Positions 1-5,541 of a stretch of 6,389 nucleotides of DNA are shown one piece after another. The notes beneath the pieces are model-generated. The model saw only the letters and a list, made by a program, of their open reading frames with translations. It was not told the DNA's origin and searched no databases. Both the position numbers and the translations under genes were made by a program. Each line of letters opens with the position of its first letter. Position 1 is the first letter of the stretch. Origin of the DNA: Prolixibacteraceae bacterium (GTDB lineage: Bacteria; Bacteroidota; Bacteroidia; Bacteroidales; Prolixibacteraceae); contig JACMKG010000092.1 of the NCBI GenBank assembly GCA_014380255.1, positions 1 to 6,389 on the forward strand, in the 5' to 3' direction.

Positions 1-594
1 ATTGGTGGTATTCACATTCCTGCAGAAGGGTTTCTTGTCAAGACTGAAGCCCTGTGCAAGCAATACGGAGCGCTTTTAATTTTGGATGAAATTCAATCAG
101 GTTATGGTCGGAGCGGTAAGTTCTTTGCCCATCAGTATACCACTGTCAGACCTGATATTATTACCGTAGCAAAGGGAATGGGCAACGGCTTCCCTGTAGG
201 TGCTGTGCTGATAGCCCCTGAAATTAAACCCTGGCACGGGATGCTGGGCACTACGTTTGGCGGCAACTATCTGGCCTGCGCTGCTAGCCTAGCCGTGCTC
301 GAGATCATGGAACAGGAAAAGCTGGTTGAGAATGCTCTGGAAGTAGGTAATTATATGATTGAAAAACTGAACCAATTACCCGGAATTAAAGAAGTCAGAG
401 GCCTTGGCCTGATGATCGGACTGGAATTTGACACACAAATAAATGACATTCGTCATGTTTTATTAAAAAAACATCATATTTTTACAGGTGTTAGCGGTAC
501 AAATACCATCCGGTTACTTTCTCCGTTAACTTTGACAAAAGAACAGGCCGATGTGTTTATGGATGCACTGGCTGAGGTTGTTAAAAGTCAATAA
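1..594 (+). CDS. argD: Acylornithine aminotransferase, C-terminal 197 residues (5' end outside window)
   Basis: PLP-dependent class III aminotransferase that converts acylglutamate-5-semialdehyde to acylornithine with glutamate as amino donor, in the cytoplasmic arginine pathway. The frame is open from base 1 and ends at TAA 592-594, so the gene is truncated by the window and its start is not visible; the TTG at 82 is internal. Seen: LDEIQSGYGRSGKFF (codons 28 onward) with the Asp and Gln that contact the cofactor, the Schiff-base lysine in TVAKGMGNGFPVG (Lys at 172-174), and the phosphate-binding GTTFGGN (codons 83-89). The C-terminal part has RGLGLMIGLEF and IRLLSPLTL, as expected for ArgD. 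Other class III enzymes such as ornithine or GABA aminotransferases share these motifs; the neighbouring argF' and argB decide for ArgD. Because ArgF' looks succinyl-specific, the substrate here is probably the N-succinyl compound (inference). Confidence 0.93.
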   Translation: MGGIHIPAEGFLVKTEALCKQYGALLILDEIQSGYGRSGKFFAHQYTTVRPDIITVAKGMGNGFPVGAVLIAPEIKPWHGMLGTTFGGNYLACAASLAVLEIMEQEKLVENALEVGNYMIEKLNQLPGIKEVRGLGLMIGLEFDTQINDIRHVLLKKHHIFTGVSGTNTIRLLSPLTLTKEQADVFMDALAEVVKSQ

Positions 595-605
595 GGTAAA
601 AATGC

Positions 606-722
606 TGCTGGCTATTAGCAGCTAGCAAAAAATGCTTCGATCATCTTATTATGAATTGAAAGCAGCATTTCTTGCAAGAAGCCAGCAGCCAGAAGCTATT
701 GGCCAGAAGCCAGTAGCCATCA
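606..722. repeat. Intergenic hairpin element, copy 1 (heptamer arms plus 47-base core)
   Basis: First of three related elements in this window, between argD and proC. The left arm consists of 7-base units TGCTGGC, TATTAGC, AGCTAGC (606-626). The core is 627-673. The right arm runs 674-722 in seven in-phase 7-base units, including GCCAGCA, GCCAGAA, GCCAGAA, GCCAGTA and GCCATCA. The arms are roughly reverse complements of each other. Within and next to the core, GCAAAAAATGCT (625-636) pairs with AGCATTTCTTGC (664-675) with one mismatch. The core contains AATGCTTCGATCA and AGCAGCAT, both identical in copy 2. No reading frame or T-tract is associated with it. The strand cannot be assigned, since arms and hairpin are near symmetric. 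Function unknown. Confidence 0.85.
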
Positions 723-726
723 GTTT

Positions 727-741
727 GAATTAATTTAATTC
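727..741. promoter_or_regulatory. Perfect 7-1-7 palindrome upstream of proC
   Basis: GAATTAA, one T, then TTAATTC: a perfect inverted repeat ending nine bases before the proC ATG and beginning just after repeat copy 1. Its position would suit an operator or a small structure over the translation start. It is purely A/T-rich inside, so chance is a real alternative. No known regulator site was recognised. Confidence 0.25.
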
Positions 742-750
742 TGAAAGATT

Positions 751-1548
751 ATGATTGACCAGAAGATTACCATCATTGGAGGAGGAAACCTGGGAAGTGC
801 AATCGCTTTAGGCCTGATCAAGTCCAGGCAGATTGACCCATCCATGCTAACGGTTACCCGGCGCAGGTTAAACATGCTGGAAAACCTCCAGGAACAGGGA
901 GTGAAAACTACCAGCGACAATGTGGAAGCTTCCCGTGATGCGGATATTATTATCCTGGCAATCAAACCCTACCAGGTACTGGCAATCATCGACGAAATCA
1001 AGCATGTTTTAAAGCCCAATCAGCTGTTAATCTCTCTGGTGGCAGGTGTTGGCCTTGACAAGCTGGAAGAGGCTGCAGGCCCCTTGGTACACGTATTCAG
1101 AGCCATGCCCAATACGGCCATTGCCATCCAGGAATCCATGACCTTGATTTCTACCAATGTGAAATCAGATGAACTGCGTAACCTGGTTCTACATATCTTT
1201 GATCAGCTCGGACAGGCTCTCATCATTACAGAAGAATTGATGGCTGCTGCTACAGTGCTTGCTTCCTGCGGAATCGCATTTGCCTTGCGTTACATGCGTG
1301 CTGCCATGCAAGGCGGCATAGAGATTGGCTTCGGGGCTGAAATGGCTCAGTTCATCACCGCTCAGACCGTCAAAGGGGCTACAGGCCTTATCCTTGAGTC
1401 GGGAAGGCATCCAGAACAGGAAATCGATAAGGTAACCACTCCACGCGGGATTACCATCACCGGGTTGAATGAGATGGAGCATAAAGGCTTCAGCTCTTCC
1501 CTGATCCAAGGGCTGATAGCATCATTCAACAAGATTGAAAAAGGTTAA
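751..1548 (+). CDS. proC: Pyrroline-5-carboxylate reductase
   Basis: Catalyses the last step of proline synthesis, NAD(P)H-dependent reduction of 1-pyrroline-5-carboxylate to proline, in the cytoplasm. At 265 residues it has the usual family length. Seen: an N-terminal Rossmann fold with the dinucleotide loop GGGNLG at residues 10-15, then DADIIILAIKP and the HVFRAMPNTAIAI stretch, which matches the family's RxMPNTP segment. The C-terminal dimerisation and substrate domain carries the signature DKVTTPRGITITGLNEMEHKGF at 226-247. The usual ALSGSGPAY-like segment reads VLASCGIAF at 169-177, a divergent form. The ATG at 751 is chosen because the Rossmann strand begins six codons later. Only GAAAG lies close upstream, so there is no convincing Shine-Dalgarno site. 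It leads a proCBA cassette and ends 12 bases before proB. Confidence 0.95.
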   Translation: MIDQKITIIGGGNLGSAIALGLIKSRQIDPSMLTVTRRRLNMLENLQEQGVKTTSDNVEASRDADIIILAIKPYQVLAIIDEIKHVLKPNQLLISLVAGVGLDKLEEAAGPLVHVFRAMPNTAIAIQESMTLISTNVKSDELRNLVLHIFDQLGQALIITEELMAAATVLASCGIAFALRYMRAAMQGGIEIGFGAEMAQFITAQTVKGATGLILESGRHPEQEIDKVTTPRGITITGLNEMEHKGFSSSLIQGLIASFNKIEKG

Positions 1549-1560
1549 CAGATAGAAATT

Positions 1561-2655
1561 GTGAAATCACATCTAAGATATAAAAAGATAACCGTCAAAG
1601 TGGGCAGCAATGTACTTACCAAGCCTGACGGTACCTTAAATGGCGAGAGCATTGCTCACATTGTGGATCAGATTGCTTATCTGCATCAGAAAGGTGTTGA
1701 AATAGTACTGGTCTCCTCAGGTGCTGTAGCGGCAGGACGAGGTGAAATCGGAAATGGCAGAAGGCTGGATACCGTATCTTCACGCCAGCTGTGGTCGGCC
1801 GTAGGGCAGGTCATTCTCATCAACAAGTATGCGGATGCCTTCCGTAAATACAACATGTCCTGCGCACAGGTGCTTACCACCAAGGAGAACTTCAGCGACC
1901 GTGTACATTACCTGAACATGAAAAACTGTATCTCCACTCTGATTGACAATAAGGTGATACCCATTGTCAATGAGAACGATACCATCTCCGTCACCGAGCT
2001 CATGTTTACAGATAATGATGAGCTTTCAGGACTGATTGCCTCCATGGAAGATTCGCAGGCTTTGATTATCCTGAGCAACATTGATGGCATCTATGACGGA
2101 TCACCTGAGCTGCCCGAATCAAAGGTTATTCGTGAGATTACTTCCAAAAGCAAGCCACTGAATGAAGCTATTTCCACCACCAAATCAAACTTTGGACGTG
2201 GAGGTATGCTGACCAAGTATCACATTGCCAAGAAGGTAGCCAAATGCGGTATCAATGTGCATATTGCCAACGGAAAGAGTGAAAATACCTTGCTTCGTAT
2301 CATGAACAAGGAAGAAGATATTGTGCATACTACTTTCTTGTCTGATCATAAGAAGTCATCCAATGTCAAGAAGTGGATTTCTTATTCTGAAAGCTTTGCC
2401 AAAGGCGAGCTGGTGGTCAACGAAGGAGCTCTCAGCGCACTTCTGTCTGATAAGGCCAGAAGTCTATTGCCCGTTGGGGTGGTATCCGTAGGGGGCACTT
2501 TTGAGAAAGGCGATCTTGTAAAGATCAAAGATCCCAAAGGTCGTGTGATTGGGATTGGAAAGACTGAATACAGTGCAGAGACAGCGGTGAAATACATTGG
2601 GAATAAAAACAAGCGAGCCATTGTTCATTACGATTATCTGTATCTGATGGAATAA
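1561..2655 (+). CDS. proB: Glutamate 5-kinase with C-terminal PUA domain (GTG start)
   Basis: Phosphorylates glutamate to glutamyl-5-phosphate, the first and normally proline-inhibited step of proline synthesis. The 364 residues show an amino acid kinase domain followed by a PUA domain, close to the usual length of about 365. Seen: KVGSNVLT near residue 13 (nucleotide binding), VSSGAVAAG from 51, QLWSAVGQ, IVNENDTIS with NEND at 137-140, FTDNDELSGL, LSNIDGIYD, and FGRGGMLTK at 211-219. The PUA part is about 275-360, with FAKGELVVNEGALSALL, SLLPVGVVSVGGTFEKGDLV and a terminal AIVHYDYLYLM. The start is GTG: no in-frame ATG lies between the proC stop and the conserved first strand. The gap to proC is 12 bases and in the same frame, which suggests translational coupling. 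Its product is unstable and is handed to ProA, the next gene. Confidence 0.96.
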   Translation: MKSHLRYKKITVKVGSNVLTKPDGTLNGESIAHIVDQIAYLHQKGVEIVLVSSGAVAAGRGEIGNGRRLDTVSSRQLWSAVGQVILINKYADAFRKYNMSCAQVLTTKENFSDRVHYLNMKNCISTLIDNKVIPIVNENDTISVTELMFTDNDELSGLIASMEDSQALIILSNIDGIYDGSPELPESKVIREITSKSKPLNEAISTTKSNFGRGGMLTKYHIAKKVAKCGINVHIANGKSENTLLRIMNKEEDIVHTTFLSDHKKSSNVKKWISYSESFAKGELVVNEGALSALLSDKARSLLPVGVVSVGGTFEKGDLVKIKDPKGRVIGIGKTEYSAETAVKYIGNKNKRAIVHYDYLYLME

Positions 2656-2658
2656 GGG

Positions 2659-2740
2659 GATTAGCAGTTCATTTATGCAGCCCTTTAAGCCATCCATTCA
2701 TTGATTTTATCTACCTTTCCACCTTTAGGGGTGGCTAATC
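2659..2740. other. proB-proA spacer with nested inverted repeats
   Basis: The 97-base gap between proB and proA lacks the repeat family found in the other long gaps. It has a 7-base inverted repeat GATTAGC (2659-2665) / GCTAATC (2734-2740) enclosing the spacer. Inside it is a compact hairpin, CCACC (2719-2723) / GGTGG (2730-2734) with a 6-base loop. The hairpin ends 18 bases before the proA ATG. No T-run follows it, so it does not look like an intrinsic terminator. It could influence proA translation or mRNA stability, or be incidental. Confidence 0.4.
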
Positions 2741-2752
2741 ATCTTAAATGCC

Positions 2753-4003
2753 ATGACTGTAAAAGAACAACTCAATAAGGTATTAAAAGCAAGCCGTAAA
2801 CTGAACCTTGTTTCAGAAGATAAGATCAATCAGGTGCTTGAAGATGTGGCCTCGGCTGCCATTGAAAACACGCCTTTTATCCTTCAGGAAAACAAAAAGG
2901 ACCTGGAATGCATGGATCCGGCTGATCCTAAATACGACCGTTTGATGTTGACCGATGAGCGCATTAAAGGCATTGCATCTGATATTCGGAATGTGGCTTC
3001 TCTCCCCTCTCCTCTTGGCAAAATACTAAGTGAGACAACTCGTCCCAACGGCCTATACATTCAAAAAGTCACCGTGCCGTTTGGCGTGATCGGAATCATC
3101 TTTGAGGCAAGACCCAATGTGACTTTCGATGTGTTCTCCTTGTGCCTTAAATCAGGAAATGCCTGTGTGCTTAAAGGCGGTAGCGATGCCCATGCCTCCA
3201 ACACAGCTATCGTTCAGGTGATCCGCGAGGTGCTGGTAAAATACGAACTGGATGAAAATATTCTTTCACTGCTGCCTGCCGACCGTGAAGCTACCACCGA
3301 GCTGCTTCATGCCCACGGACTGGTAGACCTTATCATTCCCCGCGGCTCGCAAAGCCTGATCGACTTCGTGCGTCAGAATTCATCCATCCCAGTTATTGAA
3401 ACAGGGGCCGGGATCTGCCATACCTACTTCGACGAATCAGGTGATACGGATAAAGGAAAAGCTATCATCAACAATGCAAAGACCCGTCGTCCAAGTGTAT
3501 GCAATGCACTCGACTGCCTGATCATTCACCAGGGAAGGTTGAAAGATCTGCCCACACTTACCGAGCTTCTTTCACAAAGCAAGGTGGTCATTTATGCCGA
3601 TGAGAAGGCGTATAAGGCTCTTGAAGGCGTATACCCTGCTGATCTGCTTCAGCCTGCCAACGAAGAATCGTTCGGCACTGAATTCTTATCCTACAAGATG
3701 TCAGTTAAAACAGTGGGTGATCTGGATGAGGCGCTTGATCATATTACCCGTTACAGCTCTAAGCATTCAGAAGCTATCATTGCTGAAAATAGCGAGGTGC
3801 AGGAAGTGTTTAAGAAGTCGGTGGATGCCGCTGCCGTTTATTGCAACGTGTCTACTGCCTTTACCGACGGTGCACAGTTCGGACTGGGAGCCGAGATTGG
3901 CATCTCCACCCAGAAGCTGCATGCACGTGGACCAATGGCCCTTGAAGAGCTTACAAGCTATAAATGGATTATTGAAGGCGACGGACAGGTAAGGGCTAAA
4001 TAA
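2753..4003 (+). CDS. proA: Glutamate-5-semialdehyde dehydrogenase (gamma-glutamyl phosphate reductase)
   Basis: NADPH-dependent reduction of glutamyl-5-phosphate to glutamate-5-semialdehyde, the second step of proline synthesis, working directly after ProB. The 416 residues match the family length. It has the aldehyde dehydrogenase-like fold. Seen: [17 protein letters not shown] at 108-124, the [17 protein letters not shown] cofactor region, [14 protein letters not shown], and the catalytic cysteine in [12 protein letters not shown] (Cys250). The C-terminal signature [23 protein letters not shown] includes residues 376-394. The ATG at 2753 gives the expected N-terminal helix; the ATG five bases earlier is in another frame. 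No Shine-Dalgarno sequence is visible, but a small hairpin ends 18 bases upstream. All key motifs are intact, so the enzyme should be functional. It ends the proline cassette, with repeat copy 2 immediately downstream. Confidence 0.96.
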   Translation: MTVKEQLNKVLKASRKLNLVSEDKINQVLEDVASAAIENTPFILQENKKDLECMDPADPKYDRLMLTDERIKGIASDIRNVASLPSPLGKILSETTRPNGLYIQKVTVPFGVIGIIFEARPNVTFDVFSLCLKSGNACVLKGGSDAHASNTAIVQVIREVLVKYELDENILSLLPADREATTELLHAHGLVDLIIPRGSQSLIDFVRQNSSIPVIETGAGICHTYFDESGDTDKGKAIINNAKTRRPSVCNALDCLIIHQGRLKDLPTLTELLSQSKVVIYADEKAYKALEGVYPADLLQPANEESFGTEFLSYKMSVKTVGDLDEALDHITRYSSKHSEAIIAENSEVQEVFKKSVDAAAVYCNVSTAFTDGAQFGLGAEIGISTQKLHARGPMALEELTSYKWIIEGDGQVRAK

Positions 4004-4028
4004 ATGGCTTTGGTATTTGGATGGCAAA

Positions 4029-4133
4029 TAAGAGCTGCTTGCTGCTAGAAACTGGCAAGAAATGCTTCGATCAGAGGCCTGGTAAGATGATAGCAGCATG
4101 GTTTTGCGGGATGCCAGATGCCAAAAGCTAGCA
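4029..4133. repeat. Intergenic hairpin element, copy 2 (heptamer arms plus 49-base core)
   Basis: Lies just after proA. Left arm units of 7 bases are TAAGAGC, TGCTTGC, TGCTAGA, AACTGGC (4029-4056). The core is 4057-4105. Right arm units are GCGGGAT, GCCAGAT, GCCAAAA, GCTAGCA (4106-4133). CTGGCA (4052-4057) pairs with TGCCAG (4112-4117), and ATGCT pairs with AGCAT inside the core. The core matches copy 3 at 37 of 49 positions without gaps (counted by eye) and shares AATGCTTCGATCA and AGCAGCAT with copy 1. No T-tract follows, so it is not a classical intrinsic terminator. Confidence 0.87.
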
Positions 4134-4155
4134 ACTTGAATAATTTACAATAAAT

Positions 4156-4175
4156 TGCAGATAAGTAATTCTGCA
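4156..4175. promoter_or_regulatory. Inverted repeat in the argF' upstream region
   Basis: TGCAGA (4156-4161) and TCTGCA (4170-4175) form a perfect 6-base inverted repeat with an 8-base A/T spacer. It lies in the A/T-rich stretch between repeat copy 2 and argF', about 55 bases upstream of the candidate -7 box. The dyad shape could suit a dimeric regulator, but no known operator was recognised. Confidence 0.25.
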
Positions 4176-4201
4176 TAAATTCAAATTTAACAAAGTAATG
4201 A

Positions 4202-4211
4202 AAAGTACTTT
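4202..4211. promoter_or_regulatory. 10-base palindrome near the candidate argF' promoter -33 region
   Basis: AAAGTACTTT is a perfect palindrome. A neighbouring AAAGTA (4194-4199) repeats its left half, giving three AAAGTA-type half sites in 18 bases counting both strands. Its right end is 19 bases ahead of the candidate -7 box at 4231, so a protein bound here would cover the -33 position. An operator role is inferred only from this geometry. Confidence 0.25.
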
Positions 4212-4230
4212 ACTGAATTGAAATTTGCTG

Positions 4231-4238
4231 TATCTTTA
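4231..4238 (+). promoter_or_regulatory. Candidate Bacteroidota promoter -7 box for argF'
   Basis: TATCTTTA matches the Bacteroidota -7 consensus TAnnTTTG except for the last base. It is 65 bases ahead of the argF' ATG in an A/T-rich leader. A clear TTG at the expected distance upstream is missing; TTT at 4209-4211 is the nearest match. The 4141-4303 stretch otherwise holds only low-complexity A/T-rich sequence and the inverted repeats listed separately. Confidence 0.35.
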
Positions 4239-4303
4239 ATCTACCAATCAAATTCAACTTAAATACATAAAAACAATCAATCTTTTCCATAAATAAAAAC
4301 CAA

Positions 4304-5254
4304 ATGAGACATTTTACCTCTGTACACGACCTTGAAAACTTGGATTCTGCCTTAAAACTTGCCTTTGAACTTAAGCAATCACCCTATAAATATCAGGACC
4401 TTGGTAAAAACAAGACCCTGCTTTTGGTCTTCTTCAATTCAAGCCTGCGGACCCGTTTAAGCACCCAAAAAGCCGGACTGAACCTTGGCATGAATGTCAT
4501 CGTGTTCGACATCAATGAAGGCGGATGGAAGCTTGAAACCGAGCTGGGCGTTATCATGGATGGCGATAAGCCCGAGCATATCCGTGAAGCTGTGCCGGTA
4601 ATAGGCCGCTACTGCGACATCATTGGTGTTCGCTCGTTTGCCAAATTCGAAAACAGGGCAGATGACTATGAAGAAAAAATCATTCAGCAGTTCGTCGATT
4701 ATTCAGGCGTACCGGTTGTAAGCATGGAAGCTGCCACACGTCATCCGCTTCAGTCATTTGCCGATCAGCTAACCATCGAGGAATTCAAAACCAAGGAACG
4801 TCCCAAGGTTGTTTTAAGCTGGGCACCACACCCCCGGGCATTGCCTCAGGCTGTTCCCAACTCCTTTGTGGAATGGATGCGCCAGACCGATTATGAACTC
4901 GTGGTGACTCATCCCGAAGGCTATGAGCTGGCTCCTGAGTTTATGGGTGACCTGAAGCCTGAATACGACCAGATGAAAGCCTTCGAGGGCGCTGACTTCA
5001 TCTATGCCAAGAACTGGGCTTCGTATACCGACTATGGAAAGATCCTTTCCAAAGACCGCTCTTGGACTGTCTCCGATCGCCAGATGGCTGTTACCAACAA
5101 TGCCAAATTCATGCATTGTCTGCCTGTTAGACGCAACATGATTGTAACCGATGAAGTAATTGATGGGCCTAACTCAATCGTTATCCAGGAGGCTGAAAAC
5201 CGCTTGTTTTCCGCCCAGGCGGTGTTGAAAATGATTCTGGATGAAATAAAATAA
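4304..5254 (+). CDS. argF': N-succinylornithine carbamoyltransferase (ArgF' type; N-acetylornithine the alternative)
   Basis: Transfers the carbamoyl group from carbamoyl phosphate to an N-acylated ornithine, giving acylcitrulline, in place of ordinary ornithine carbamoyltransferase. The 316 residues fit the family. Seen: the carbamoyl phosphate loop NSSLRTR at 45-51, where classical enzymes have STRTR; WKLETELGVIMDGDKPEH with Pro90 (codon CCC 4571-4573); HPLQS at 147-151; and HCLPVRRN at 271-278, which replaces the HCLPA/R motif of classical OTCases. These resemble the Bacteroides fragilis enzyme closely. From memory of work on the B. fragilis and Xanthomonas enzymes, proline at this position goes with succinylornithine and glutamate with acetylornithine, so succinyl specificity is favoured (inference). 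Translation starts at ATG after an A-rich leader without a Shine-Dalgarno site. It is flanked by repeat copies 2 and 3, with argB downstream. Confidence 0.94.
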   Translation: MRHFTSVHDLENLDSALKLAFELKQSPYKYQDLGKNKTLLLVFFNSSLRTRLSTQKAGLNLGMNVIVFDINEGGWKLETELGVIMDGDKPEHIREAVPVIGRYCDIIGVRSFAKFENRADDYEEKIIQQFVDYSGVPVVSMEAATRHPLQSFADQLTIEEFKTKERPKVVLSWAPHPRALPQAVPNSFVEWMRQTDYELVVTHPEGYELAPEFMGDLKPEYDQMKAFEGADFIYAKNWASYTDYGKILSKDRSWTVSDRQMAVTNNAKFMHCLPVRRNMIVTDEVIDGPNSIVIQEAENRLFSAQAVLKMILDEIK

Positions 5255-5261
5255 TGCAGGT

Positions 5262-5276
5262 TGCCAGTAACTGGCA
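5262..5276. repeat. Isolated repeat-like dyad just after argF'
   Basis: TGCCAGT, A, ACTGGCA is a perfect 7-1-7 inverted repeat that starts eight bases after the argF' stop. Its half sites are the same words as the arm units of the intergenic element (GCCAGTA and its complement). It is followed by AGCTGGT and then 35 bases with no repeat units before copy 3 begins at 5318. It may be a degraded or half copy of the element. Confidence 0.5.
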
Positions 5277-5317
5277 GCTGGTAGTTCGAACAGGATGAAT
5301 GAATTGTGAAAAAGGGC

Positions 5318-5415
5318 GGCTAGCGGCTAGCTACTGGCAAAAGAGGCTTCGATCAGGGGCTATGCATGATGATAAGGGCATGGTTTTGCCAGTAGCCAAA
5401 AGCTAGCAGCATACA
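5318..5415. repeat. Intergenic hairpin element, copy 3 (heptamer arms plus 49-base core)
   Basis: The most symmetric copy, between argF' and argB. Left arm units are GGCTAGC, GGCTAGC, TACTGGC (5318-5338). The core is 5339-5387. Right arm units are GCCAGTA, GCCAAAA, GCTAGCA, GCATACA (5388-5415). GCTACTGGCAAAA (5330-5342) and TTTTGCCAGTAGC (5384-5396) are perfect 13-base reverse complements. GCTAGC words (5319-5324, 5402-5407) extend the arms outward. The core keeps GCTTCGATCA, GATGATA and GCATGGTTTT at the same spacing as in copy 2. No coding potential is evident. Confidence 0.88.
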
Positions 5416-5466
5416 CTAGATAGAAAAACTTTCTCATCACTGTAGCTCAAAATTCATAAAGAACTT

Positions 5467-5474
5467 TAGATTTG
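5467..5474 (+). promoter_or_regulatory. Candidate Bacteroidota promoter -7 box for argB
   Basis: TAGATTTG is a full match to the Bacteroidota -7 consensus TAnnTTTG, 67 bases before the argB ATG and outside the repeat. No good TTG -33 element lies at the expected distance; TGTAG at 5441-5445 is only a weak candidate. If active, argB and downstream genes would have a promoter independent of argF'. The rest of 5416-5541 is A/T-rich with nothing else recognised. Confidence 0.4.
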
Positions 5475-5541
5475 CAGCCTTATTTTTTCTGTTTATTTCA
5501 TAATTGACTAAATTTAGATATTCGATAATACAAACACATCT

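Noticed and set aside
606..722. Repeat copies as rho-independent terminators
   Set aside because: The hairpins are long, but none is followed by a run of T residues, and genes of the same pathway continue downstream on the same strand.
735..965. Reverse-strand open frame overlapping the proC start
   Set aside because: It is antisense to proC, whose protein has clear family motifs, and its own translation shows no recognisable domain.
3594..3992. 132-codon + strand frame inside proA
   Set aside because: It is an out-of-frame shadow of proA, rich in Arg, Leu and Cys with no domain; proA is intact across the same bases.
3767..4099. Reverse-strand open frame running from repeat copy 2 into proA
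   Set aside because: Most of it is antisense to conserved proA sequence and it begins within the repeat; no family resemblance is visible.
4304..5254. Ordinary ornithine or aspartate carbamoyltransferase
   Set aside because: NSSLRTR, Pro90 and HCLPVRRN fit the ArgF' acylornithine type and not the STRTR plus HCLPA pattern of classical ornithine enzymes.
606..5415. CRISPR array
   Set aside because: The repeats are short degenerate 7-base units and three dispersed elements, with no regular unique spacers and no cas genes.
5504..5531. TTGACT / TAATAC sigma70-like promoter ahead of argB
   Set aside because: It would leave a leader of only a few bases, and the primary sigma factor of Bacteroidota uses a different consensus; the TAGATTTG box is a better candidate.
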